From Parabacteroides sp. (GTDB lineage: Bacteria > Bacteroidota > Bacteroidia > Bacteroidales > Tannerellaceae): a stretch of DNA of 8,846 bases. This document shows positions 1-6,206 of the stretch, one piece after another. Each line of letters starts with the position of its first letter. Position 1 is the first letter of the stretch. The position numbers and the translations under genes were made by a program. The notes beneath the pieces were generated by a model that saw only the letters and a program-made list of their open reading frames with translations, was not told where the DNA came from and did no database searches. Where the stretch lies: positions 1 through 8,846 of the forward strand of contig DXRF01000106.1 of assembly GCA_019411205.1 (NCBI GenBank), written 5' to 3'.

Positions 1-492
1 GTACAGTATTACGAGTCGCCTTGCGGCTTGCTGTTGCTCGGTTCTTTTGGTGACAAACTTTGCTTATGTGACTGGCAGGTGGAAAAACATCGCGATCATG
101 TAGACCGGAGGTTGAAACGGATGCTGTGTGCCGAATTTGAGGTAGGTACATCGGAAGTAATAGAGAAAGCTGCAAAGCAACTCGACGAGTTTTTTGCCGG
201 AAAGCGTAAAGATTTCGACGTGCCACTTCTTTTCGTTGGCACGGACTTTCAAAAAACTGTATGGAACGAACTGCTGGAAATACCTTTTGGAAAGACGGTT
301 TCTTATGGTGAGATGGCTCTGCGTATCGGTATGCCTAAAGCGGTCCGTGCGGTTGCCAATGCTAATGGTGCAAACTCCATATCGATATTCGCTCCTTGCC
401 ACCGGGTAATCGGCAGTGACCGTTCGCTGACAGGTTACGGCGGTGGGCTTCCGGCTAAAAAGTTCTTGCTTGAATTGGAATCCCAACCCTGA
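1..492 (+). CDS. ogt: Methylated-DNA--protein-cysteine S-methyltransferase (O6-alkylguanine repair), 5' end cut by window
   Basis: Suicide DNA-repair protein that transfers an alkyl group from O6-alkylguanine in DNA to its own cysteine. The reading frame is open to the left window edge. The first visible codons read VQYYESPCGLLLLG, which is the usual N-terminal strand of Ogt/Ada-type proteins (typically YYxSPxGxLLL), so the real start lies just outside the window and the TTG at 28 is internal. Counting the first visible codon as 1, the DNA-binding domain begins near FGKTVSYGEMA, the arginine finger is R116 in the KAVRAVANANG stretch, and the acceptor is C133 (codon 397-399) in the signature PCHRVIG. 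GYGGG and a leucine-rich C-terminal helix follow. The 163 visible codons suggest nearly the whole protein of about 165-175 residues. There is no Ada N-terminal regulatory domain in the visible part. Family assignment is very secure; choosing Ogt over another member of the family is convention. Confidence 0.95.
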   Translation, partial: VQYYESPCGLLLLGSFGDKLCLCDWQVEKHRDHVDRRLKRMLCAEFEVGTSEVIEKAAKQLDEFFAGKRKDFDVPLLFVGTDFQKTVWNELLEIPFGKTVSYGEMALRIGMPKAVRAVANANGANSISIFAPCHRVIGSDRSLTGYGGGLPAKKFLLELESQP

Positions 493-680
493 CAGGCTTT
501 GTAAATAGAAGATCGGCTGGTTTGTCGATTCGGTCTATTAATGAATAATATATTGCCTTATTTGTAGTAAATGTTTCATTTATGCTTCAAAAAGATTGCT
601 TAATTGTTAAATAGTATCCAATTTGATAATCGTTAACAATATTTGAATGTATTCAAGAACAATGTTATAAAACATATTGT

Positions 681-688
681 TATATTTG
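681..688 (+). promoter_or_regulatory. Probable -7 promoter element of the small exported protein gene
   Basis: TATATTTG fits the Bacteroidota -7 consensus TAnnTTTG exactly. No TTTG is found at the expected 19-21 base distance upstream (the nearest, 642-645, is 35 bases away), so the -33 part is weak or absent. Transcription would start near 695 and give a leader of about 75 bases. The surrounding region 493-770 is AT-rich and has no gene. Confidence 0.5.
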
Positions 689-770
689 CAGTAACGAAAA
701 GATAAAAGGTAAAAAGAAAAGGGGTAAATGGCCCCTGTGTTTAGGTTTAACAATTTAATGTTTAGGTATT

Positions 771-1127
771 ATGAGACGTTTAGGTATGGCTGTTGCAGCC
801 GTTTTATTATGTGCGACAATGGGTTTTGCACGCGAGAACCGTAACAATGTGAGTAAAGAACCGTTTGCTATTAACTTTGAAAAATTGAGTAACTATTTGC
901 AATTGTCCTCTTATCAGGCCAATGAAGTCGCAAATATCAACGAGTATTTTCTGGATATGCAGGGAGAAAGTCTCAGGGCAAATGAACAAATGCGTGACAA
1001 AAAGATGCGTCAGGCTGTTTATGGAAATCTGAAGTTGATGAAGAAGGTTCTTACACCGGAACAGTATCGCAAGTATGTGATTCTGTTGAATGTGACAAAT
1101 AATAATAACCGCACTTTGAATTTCTGA
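771..1127 (+). CDS. Small exported protein of unknown function (118 aa)
   Basis: I do not recognise a named family. Residues 1-20 form a clear signal peptide: MRR, a hydrophobic core (MAVAAVLLCATMG), then GFA before R21 as a likely signal peptidase I site. The one cysteine (C14) is inside the core and does not sit in a lipobox, so this is probably not a lipoprotein. The mature part of about 98 residues is charged and mostly helical, and ends in LTPEQYRKYVILLNV followed by an Asn-rich tail. The LTPEQ..KY element recalls the LTxEQ motifs of Spy/CpxP-type periplasmic proteins, but similarity is limited to that short motif. From memory, Bacteroidales genomes encode short secreted proteins with the same QYRKYxxLLN ending. 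It is monocistronic: own leader upstream, strong terminator downstream. The ATG at 771 is chosen because the signal peptide begins there. Function unknown. Confidence 0.85.
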   Translation: MRRLGMAVAAVLLCATMGFARENRNNVSKEPFAINFEKLSNYLQLSSYQANEVANINEYFLDMQGESLRANEQMRDKKMRQAVYGNLKLMKKVLTPEQYRKYVILLNVTNNNNRTLNF

Positions 1128-1161
1128 TAATTCAATCTGGATCAGGTTATTTTTGATAGTA

Positions 1162-1202
1162 GGGGAGATTGTATGCTTTATGTGTGCAATCTCTCTTTTT
1201 TT
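1162..1202 (+). terminator. Intrinsic terminator of the small exported protein gene
   Basis: Bases 1165-1176 pair with 1182-1193 over 12 positions (GAGATTG with CAATCTC, then five inner pairs that include three G-U wobbles), closed by a 5-base TTTAT loop. Three more pairs can form at the base (1162-1164 with 1194-1196). A run of seven T follows at 1196-1202. This is a textbook plus-strand terminator, 35 bases after the stop codon at 1125-1127. Confidence 0.88.
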
Positions 1203-1213
1203 ATCTATCTTTG
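1181..1213 (+). promoter_or_regulatory. Promoter of the YitT-family gene, overlapping the upstream terminator
   Basis: TATCTTTG at 1206-1213 matches TAnnTTTG exactly. At a 21-base distance lies TGTG (1181-1184), a 3 of 4 match to the -33 TTTG, inside the 3' half of the upstream terminator hairpin. Transcription would begin near 1220, leaving a very short leader before the ATG at 1231, or about 45 bases if the internal ATG at 1264 is used. Confidence 0.6.
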
Positions 1214-1230
1214 CGCTGTTTTAACAAATA

Positions 1231-2163
1231 ATGAACAAACAAAAATCGAACAACAACGCAAACATGGAACAACCGCTTAATCTGGTTTCTAATGCCAAGC
1301 TGAAAAAAAATGTAGCAGACTACACTTTGATCGCTATCGGTGCTTTTTTGCAGGCACTTAGTTACAGTTTATTCCTTGCACCTTATAAAATCGTACCGGG
1401 AGGGGTGTATGGTATATCGATTGTTTTGCATCACGTGACGCAGGGGCTTTTCTCTTTTATGCCCGAAGGGTTGCCGATGGGTGCGACTGCTCTTTGTTTT
1501 AATGTGCCTTTGTTGCTTTTGGCCATGAAAAAACTTGGTTTGGCATCGGGGCCGAAAACAATTGTGACTTTTGTCTTGATATCTGTTTTTACAGATAGTT
1601 TTTCATATCTGTTTGCCAATCAGCCATTGGTTGAGAATGATAGTTTTATTGCTTGTTTTTACGGTGGCGCAATTCTGGGACTTGGAGTGACTTGTGTGTT
1701 CCGTGCACAGAGTACGAGTGCCGGTACGGATGTGTTGGCCCGTGTGATCGCCCAAAATTCTAACTTGAAGGTAAGCAATATGATTATCGTCATAGACTCG
1801 ACCGTGGTGATGTTGGGGTTGCTTGTATTCCAGGATTGGGCGGTGCCTTTGTACTCTTGGTTTGCCATCTTCGTATTCGGGAAAGTGGTGGAAATGTTCC
1901 AGACTGAGAATCCCAACCGGGCGGTGTTTATCGTATCGCAGAAAGCGCAGGAGGTAAAAGAGCTGATTGTCGGAAAGATGGGGATGCGCGGTACTTTCTT
2001 GCATGGCCGCGGCATGTATGAAGGAAAGGAAAAAGAGATCATCTTTACCATAGCCGAGCGTAAAGACCTGCCCCGTTTGAAAGATGAAGTGAAAGAAATC
2101 GACCCGAATGCCTTTATCTCGACTATGCATGCAAGTAAAGACTCGCCGCGTCCGGGAATCTAA
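1231..2163 (+). CDS. YitT family membrane protein (DUF161 plus C-terminal DUF2179)
   Basis: Inner-membrane protein of the YitT family. Family members are widespread and their function is not firmly known; some have been proposed to be transporters. Residues 31-50 form the first membrane segment, followed by the conserved loop APYKIVPGGVYGISI (50-64) typical of the family. Further hydrophobic segments lie at about 86-99, 110-128, 139-157, 182-200 and 206-222. A second signature, FRAQSTSAGTDVLARVI, lies between two of them (157-173). Residues about 229-305 make a soluble C-terminal DUF2179 domain (RAVFIVSQKAQEVKELI, GRGMYEGKEKEIIFTI, then DPNAFIS). The length of 310 residues is usual for Bacteroidota members, somewhat longer than Bacillus ones because of a polar Asn-rich N-terminus. 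M12 (ATG at 1264) is an alternative start that would remove that tail. The gene has its own promoter. Confidence 0.93.
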   Translation: MNKQKSNNNANMEQPLNLVSNAKLKKNVADYTLIAIGAFLQALSYSLFLAPYKIVPGGVYGISIVLHHVTQGLFSFMPEGLPMGATALCFNVPLLLLAMKKLGLASGPKTIVTFVLISVFTDSFSYLFANQPLVENDSFIACFYGGAILGLGVTCVFRAQSTSAGTDVLARVIAQNSNLKVSNMIIVIDSTVVMLGLLVFQDWAVPLYSWFAIFVFGKVVEMFQTENPNRAVFIVSQKAQEVKELIVGKMGMRGTFLHGRGMYEGKEKEIIFTIAERKDLPRLKDEVKEIDPNAFISTMHASKDSPRPGI

Positions 2164-2166
2164 AGC

Positions 2167-2247
2167 AATTGATAATTGACAATTGACAATAGGAAAGCTC
2201 TGTTTGGTGACAAATAATTGACAATTGTCAATTGTCAATTGTCAATT
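2167..2247. repeat. 81-base inverted-repeat element made of AATTGAC heptamers, copy 1
   Basis: The left arm 2167-2190 is a tandem array of the heptamer AATTGAC (first unit AATTGAT) and is the reverse complement of the right arm 2224-2247 with one mismatch in 24 bases. The spacer is 33 bases. An extra inverted unit before the right arm creates a perfect 18-base palindrome at 2216-2233. The element starts 3 bases after the stop codon of the YitT gene. A second element of the same total length and with nearly the same ends lies at 3494-3574. It encodes no protein and shows no clear target-site duplication. Confidence 0.85.
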
Positions 2248-2261
2248 AATCCCTATCTTTG
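2231..2261 (+). promoter_or_regulatory. Promoter of the aminotransferase gene, partly built from the repeat
   Basis: TATCTTTG at 2254-2261 is an exact -7 element (TAnnTTTG). ATTG at 2231-2234, 19 bases upstream, is a 3 of 4 match to the -33 TTTG and lies inside the right arm of the repeat element. Transcription should start near 2268, about 23 bases before the ATG at 2291. Because the heptamer recurs, a TTG falls every 7 bases and the exact -33 register is uncertain. Confidence 0.6.
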
Positions 2262-2290
2262 CCTCATTCTAAAAACAAACTGTAATAGTA

Positions 2291-3490
2291 ATGCCTAATA
2301 TTTCACAACGAGGAGTCGATATGCCGGCTTCCCCAATTCGGAAACTTGCCCCGTTGGCTGATGCTGCCAAACAGAGAGGTGTTCATGTCTATCACTTGAA
2401 TATCGGTCAACCTGACCTGCCTACCCCGCAAGCGGCATTGGATGCGATTCGGACGATTGATCGGTCGGTGTTGGAATACAGTCCCAGTCAGGGATATCGT
2501 AGTTATCGTGAAAAATTAGTAGGATATTATAAGAAGTATGATATAAATCTGGCGGCAGATGATATTATCATTACGACAGGTGGCTCGGAAGCCGTGTTGT
2601 TCGCTTTCCTGAGTTGTTTGAATCCGGGTGATGAAATTATCGTGCCCGAGCCGGCTTATGCCAACTACATGGCTTTTGCCATTTCGGCGGGGGCGGTGAT
2701 CCGTACAGTGACGACGACGATCGAGGAAGGTTTTTCCTTGCCAAAAGTGGAGAAATTCGAAGAGTTGATTAATGAGCGTACTAAAGCGATCTTGATCTGT
2801 AATCCCAATAATCCGACCGGGTATCTATATTCCCGTCGTGAAATGAATCAGATACGGGATATTGTAAAGAAATATGATCTCTATCTTTTCTCGGATGAGG
2901 TGTACCGTGAGTTTATATACACCGGTTCACCTTATATTTCCGCTTGTCATTTGGAAGGGATCGAGCAAAATGTTGTACTGATCGATTCGGTTTCCAAGCG
3001 CTATTCGGAGTGTGGTATCCGTATTGGTGCGCTGATCACGAAGAATGCTGAGGTACGCAATGCCGTTATGAAGTTTTGCCAGGCTCGTCTGAGTCCGCCT
3101 CTGATCGGCCAGATTGCAGCAGAGGCCTCTTTGGATGCTTCCGAAGAATATGCCCGTGAGACCTATGATGAATATGTTGAACGGCGTAAATGTTTGATCG
3201 ACGGCTTGAATCGTATTCCGGGGGTATATTCTCCGATTCCGATGGGAGCTTTCTATACGGTTGCCAAGTTGCCGGTGGATGATGCCGACAAGTTCTGTGC
3301 CTGGTGCTTGAGTGATTTCGAATATGAAGGGCAGACGGTTATGATGGCTCCAGCTTCCGGTTTCTATACGACTCCGGGGTTGGGAAAGAATGAAGTCCGT
3401 ATGGCCTATGTCTTGAAAAAAGAAGACTTGGCGAAAGCACTCGTGGTGCTTCAGAAGGCACTGGAGGCGTATCCGGGAAAAACAGTATAA
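2291..3490 (+). CDS. PLP-dependent class I/II aminotransferase, aspartate aminotransferase type
   Basis: Cytoplasmic fold-type I aminotransferase of 399 residues, a normal length for the family. Visible landmarks in order: the N-terminal substrate loop NIGQPDLPTP (37-46), the YSPSQGY segment (63-69), the cofactor phosphate loop TTGGSEAV (95-102), NPNNPTG (171-177) with the asparagine that contacts PLP, SDEVYREF (201-208) with the aspartate that binds the pyridine nitrogen and the tyrosine, SVSKRYSECGIRIG (233-246) with K236 as the Schiff-base lysine and R244, and NEVRMAY (367-373) with R370 as the expected binder of the substrate alpha-carboxylate. All catalytic positions are present. Substrate cannot be read from sequence; aspartate, an aromatic or another amino acid are all possible. 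It is not LL-diaminopimelate aminotransferase (DapL), whose N-terminal sequence is different. Repeat elements lie on both sides of the gene. Confidence 0.95.
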   Translation: MPNISQRGVDMPASPIRKLAPLADAAKQRGVHVYHLNIGQPDLPTPQAALDAIRTIDRSVLEYSPSQGYRSYREKLVGYYKKYDINLAADDIIITTGGSEAVLFAFLSCLNPGDEIIVPEPAYANYMAFAISAGAVIRTVTTTIEEGFSLPKVEKFEELINERTKAILICNPNNPTGYLYSRREMNQIRDIVKKYDLYLFSDEVYREFIYTGSPYISACHLEGIEQNVVLIDSVSKRYSECGIRIGALITKNAEVRNAVMKFCQARLSPPLIGQIAAEASLDASEEYARETYDEYVERRKCLIDGLNRIPGVYSPIPMGAFYTVAKLPVDDADKFCAWCLSDFEYEGQTVMMAPASGFYTTPGLGKNEVRMAYVLKKEDLAKALVVLQKALEAYPGKTV

Positions 3491-3493
3491 ATG

Positions 3494-3574
3494 AATTGAG
3501 AATTGACAATGAACAATTGACAATTAAAACCTGTCAATCCAAAATTGTCAGTTCTCAATTGTCAATTGTCAATT
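3494..3574. repeat. 81-base inverted-repeat element made of AATTGAC heptamers, copy 2
   Basis: Left arm 3494-3525 reads as four degenerate AATTGAC units plus AATT. Right arm 3543-3574 is its reverse complement at 27 of 32 positions. The spacer is 17 bases. The element begins 3 bases after the aminotransferase stop codon and ends 3 bases before the TTG start of the permease. It has the same total length as the copy at 2167-2247, shares 16 of its first 17 bases and all of its last 20, but differs in the middle. The arms are more diverged than in copy 1. Confidence 0.82.
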
Positions 3575-3577
3575 GCT

Positions 3578-4822
3578 TTGAGCTTAGAGTATTTTATAGC
3601 AAAACGTATCTATTTCAGCAAAGAAGGGGACCGGCAAGCTACTCCTCCTGTCGTTCGTATTGCTATGGTCGGAATAGCTTTGGGACTGGCTGTCATGATC
3701 CTTTCGGTAGCTATAGTCATTGGTTTTAAGAAGGAGATCCGGAACAAAGTGATCGGTTTCGGTTCTCATATCCAGATCACGAACTTCGACAATAATGCAT
3801 CTTACGAGTCGACTCCGATTGCAGTAAGCGACACGCTTCTGGAGCATCTGAAAGCCTTTCCCGGCATTACGCATGTGGAAGGGTTTGCCACGAAGCCGGG
3901 AATTCTGAAAACGGATACCGATTTTCAAGGAATTGTCCTGAAAGGAGTGGACGAGAACTACGACTGGACTTTCTTCCGTAATAATCTGAAAGAAGGTGAG
4001 TTGTTTACCCTTCCTGCCGATAAAGCGTCTACGGATGTGTTGATCTCCCGCTATCTGGCTAACCTGTTGGGATTGAAAGTCGGGGAATCCTTTTTAACTT
4101 ATTTTGTGCAGGAGGAAGTGCGTGCCCGTAAATTCCGTATAACAGGTATTTATGAGACAGGCTTTGTCGATTACGACAAGTTGTTTGTGATAGCCGATAT
4201 CCGCCAGATACGCCGTCTGAACGGTTGGGCGTCTGATGAGGTGAGTGGTTTGGAATTGCAAGTGGATGATTATGGTCACCTGGACCGGATCGCCGAAGAT
4301 TTGTATTTCGATATTGCCGAGAAGCAGGATCGGAATGGTAATACGTATTATACCCGTTCTATCAAAGAACTGAATCCAATGATATTCGACTGGCTGGAGG
4401 TGCAGGATATCAACGTGGTGGTGATCCTGGTACTGATCCTTGCCGTAGCCGGTTTCACCATGATTTCGGGGTTGTTGATTATTATCTTGGAACGGACGAA
4501 CATGATCGGTATTTTGAAAGCATTGGGTGAAAATAACACCAGCATCCGCAAGATATTCCTTTATATATCCTTTTTCCTGATTGGCAAAGGGATGATCTGG
4601 GGCAATGTGATCGGAATCGTACTCTGTCTCGTTCAATCTTATTTCCGTGTTGTAAAGCTTGATCCATCCGTTTATTACTTGGATGCGGTTCCTATCGACC
4701 TGACCGTCTTTTCCATTGTTTTGTTGAACTTCGGTACATTGACCGCTGCTATGTTAATGATGCTCGGACCTTCCTATCTGATAACCAAAATCCATCCGGC
4801 AAAAAGTATTCGGTTTGAGTAA
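3578..4822 (+). CDS. ABC transporter permease of the LolC/LolE (FtsX/MacB) type
   Basis: Inner-membrane permease of the lipoprotein-releasing type. In Proteobacteria such proteins work with the ATPase LolD to move lipoproteins from the inner membrane to the chaperone LolA. With the start at TTG 3578 the protein has 414 residues and begins MSLEYFIAKRIYF, the usual N-terminus of Bacteroidota homologues; the longer frame from 3545 only translates the repeat. Residues about 28-50 are membrane segment 1, followed by a large periplasmic domain (about 51-278) that starts KKEIRNKVIGFGSHIQITNFD. Three more membrane segments lie at about 281-305, 326-350 and 374-398 (FtsX domain), with the coupling stretch ERTNMIGILKALG between segments 2 and 3 and the ending PAKSIRFE. 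No ATPase gene is in the window, so the partner is encoded elsewhere. No separate promoter is clear, and read-through from the aminotransferase gene 87 bases upstream is plausible. Confidence 0.92.
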   Translation: MSLEYFIAKRIYFSKEGDRQATPPVVRIAMVGIALGLAVMILSVAIVIGFKKEIRNKVIGFGSHIQITNFDNNASYESTPIAVSDTLLEHLKAFPGITHVEGFATKPGILKTDTDFQGIVLKGVDENYDWTFFRNNLKEGELFTLPADKASTDVLISRYLANLLGLKVGESFLTYFVQEEVRARKFRITGIYETGFVDYDKLFVIADIRQIRRLNGWASDEVSGLELQVDDYGHLDRIAEDLYFDIAEKQDRNGNTYYTRSIKELNPMIFDWLEVQDINVVVILVLILAVAGFTMISGLLIIILERTNMIGILKALGENNTSIRKIFLYISFFLIGKGMIWGNVIGIVLCLVQSYFRVVKLDPSVYYLDAVPIDLTVFSIVLLNFGTLTAAMLMMLGPSYLITKIHPAKSIRFE

Positions 4823-4850
4823 TAATGTGCCAATTGGATAATGTGGCCGG

Positions 4851-6029
4851 TTAAGCATTATTCGTAAAATCTTTTTTTCCGTTGAACACCCTGTAAATGC
4901 GGACATATATGTCATAGGCCGGTTGAGCGATTTCCAACAGGGGAAGCCAGGCGGTCAACGGTTTCTGTTGCAGGAGCAGAGCTGATTTTTTATAGACGAG
5001 TGCTTTGGCCGTGAATCGGAGGAGCAAAAGCGATCCGGCCAATATTGAGAGCAGCCAGTTTCCCAAAAGTCCGAAGATGAAGGTGGCGATCGCCGCAATC
5101 CCGAAGAGCAGATAACTGACGGTTTCCATCCGGTAAAAAGCTAAGGAACACCCTTTGTAAAAATGTTTGGTAGCGGCACGGGAGGCTTTCATCTCTCTCC
5201 AGATTCCGGAGTTTCCTATTTTGTTCATCTCAATGATGGAATCAGACGAGAGTTGCACCTGTGTATTGGTGGGATTCGAGACCTCATTGATGAACAGATC
5301 GTCAGCTCCGGCATGAAGGTTGAGTGATTTGGAGTAACCTTTGTGGGCAAAGAACAGTTCCTTGTGATAGGAAAGATTCCGGCCGTTTCCCGTGAAAGGA
5401 TGACGAGAGAGGGCTGAAGATACCATTTGCAACCCATCTGTCAGGTTGTCATAAGCAATGAGCTTATGCAGGAACCCTTTTGTATGCCGGTAGGCGCAAA
5501 AGCCTAAAATAATATCCGTTTCGGGAGTGTAGGAATCGGCCATCGACTTGATCCATTTCGGACCGAGCGGGCGGCAGTCTGCTTCGGTGAAAAGGAGGAT
5601 GTCATGCCGGGCAGCCTTGATTCCCATCGTGAGTGCAAGTTTCTTATGGCTCAGGTATTGAGTGTCTACAGGCACGTATGTGTAATAGAGGTTCTTGTAT
5701 TCGTTTGAAAAAAGTTTTAGAACGTCTTCACAGTCGGCATCGGAACCGTCGTTGACGACAATAATTTCATAATCTGGATAATCCTGGTTTAGCAATACCG
5801 GCAGGTTACTGCGTAAATCATCCGGTTCGCCGTGAGCATAGACAATGACAGAAACAGGTTTGGCTTTTTTGTCTGTCATAATCTGTTCCGTGTTTTTTGC
5901 TGTCTTTGCGGCACGTAACGGGCGTGCATATGTAACCAAATAATAAAGTATTTGTATGATAAACAATACACTTGTAATTCCGGCCAGAAATAATTCAGGG
6001 CCGGAGAATGTAAGTAAATTTTCGCTCAT
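4851..6029 (-). CDS. Membrane-bound family 2 glycosyltransferase
   Basis: Processive-type or single-transfer GT-A glycosyltransferase anchored in the inner membrane, 392 residues. Residues about 12-34 are an N-terminal membrane helix. The catalytic domain runs from about 57 to 290: PVSVIVYAHGE (58-68), the nucleotide-binding VVNDGSDADC (91-100), TEADCRPLGPKWI (148-160) whose acidic pair stands at the DXD position, GNGRNLSY (214-221) and ADDLFINE (242-249), which corresponds to the ED catalytic-base motif. The QxxRW motif of cellulose or hyaluronan synthases is not seen. Two hydrophobic segments follow at about 303-322 and 324-340. Sugar donor and acceptor cannot be inferred, and there is no polysaccharide gene cluster around it. 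It has its own promoter beyond the lysA terminator and converges with the permease gene, 28 bases away. Confidence 0.92.
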   Translation of the reverse strand: MSENLLTFSGPELFLAGITSVLFIIQILYYLVTYARPLRAAKTAKNTEQIMTDKKAKPVSVIVYAHGEPDDLRSNLPVLLNQDYPDYEIIVVNDGSDADCEDVLKLFSNEYKNLYYTYVPVDTQYLSHKKLALTMGIKAARHDILLFTEADCRPLGPKWIKSMADSYTPETDIILGFCAYRHTKGFLHKLIAYDNLTDGLQMVSSALSRHPFTGNGRNLSYHKELFFAHKGYSKSLNLHAGADDLFINEVSNPTNTQVQLSSDSIIEMNKIGNSGIWREMKASRAATKHFYKGCSLAFYRMETVSYLLFGIAAIATFIFGLLGNWLLSILAGSLLLLRFTAKALVYKKSALLLQQKPLTAWLPLLEIAQPAYDIYVRIYRVFNGKKDFTNNA

Positions 6030-6054
6030 CGATATTATCTTGTCTTTACTGGTA

Positions 6055-6090
6055 CAAATGTACGGAGGATTTTTGGATATTTATAACAAA
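6055..6090 (-). promoter_or_regulatory. Probable promoter of the glycosyltransferase gene
   Basis: On the minus strand TACATTTG (6062 to 6055) matches the -7 consensus TAnnTTTG. An exact TTTG lies at 6090-6087, but 24 bases away instead of the usual 19-21, so the -33 assignment is uncertain. Transcription would start near 6048, about 19 bases before the ATG at 6029. The -7 element lies inside a small palindrome, GTACAAATGTAC (6052-6063). Confidence 0.5.
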
Positions 6091-6133
6091 TGCATTATCA
6101 GGACTACGGATATCGCTTCGAAAGGCCCTTGAT

Positions 6134-6188
6134 AAAAAATGGTCCATGCAAAAGTCTGTATGAAAAAGGCTTTTGCATGGACCATTTT
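6134..6188 (-). terminator. Strong intrinsic terminator of lysA
   Basis: Bases 6136-6156 pair with 6168-6188 over 21 positions with a single G-U wobble, closed by an 11-base loop. Read on the minus strand the stem is followed by T residues (six A at 6134-6139 on the plus strand, partly within the stem). It begins 18 bases after the lysA stop codon. The plus strand reads only TTTTAT after the stem, so termination from the other side is possible but weaker. Confidence 0.9.
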
Positions 6189-6206
6189 ATAATATTGCAA
6201 TAGGGT

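Noticed and set aside
28..30. TTG as the start of the alkyltransferase gene
   Set aside because: The upstream codons to the window edge encode the conserved family N-terminus (YYESPCG), so this codon is internal.
504..539. Terminator after the alkyltransferase gene
   Set aside because: A 6-pair outer helix (504-509 with 534-539) and a 5-pair inner helix (511-515 with 526-530) can form, but they are separated by an uneven internal loop and no T run follows, so the evidence is too weak to call.
728..844. Upstream open reading frame of 38 codons before and into the small exported protein gene
   Set aside because: Mostly overlaps the gene in another frame, has no supporting initiation signal and an unremarkable product; noted only as part of the leader observation.
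1603..2238. 211-codon minus-strand frame opposite the YitT gene
   Set aside because: It starts in the repeat and otherwise mirrors a well-supported gene; its product has no recognisable domain or membrane pattern. Treated as a shadow, as are the other frames opposite lysA, lysC, the permease and the aminotransferase.
2167..3574. The two heptamer elements as ends of a composite mobile element carrying the aminotransferase
   Set aside because: The aminotransferase looks like its neighbours in base composition, no transposase is present, the elements lie in direct orientation relative to upstream stop codons, and no target duplication is visible.
3545..3577. Longer N-terminus for the permease, or a small plus-strand gene at 3496-3729
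   Set aside because: The extra residues only translate the AATTGAC repeat, and family N-termini begin at the equivalent of 3578. The 3496-3729 frame runs over the permease in another frame and shows no family features.
4821..4862. Bidirectional terminator between the converging permease and glycosyltransferase genes
   Set aside because: AATAATG (4821-4827) and CATTATT (4856-4862) can pair, but over only 7 A/T-rich pairs with a 28-base loop and no clean T tract.
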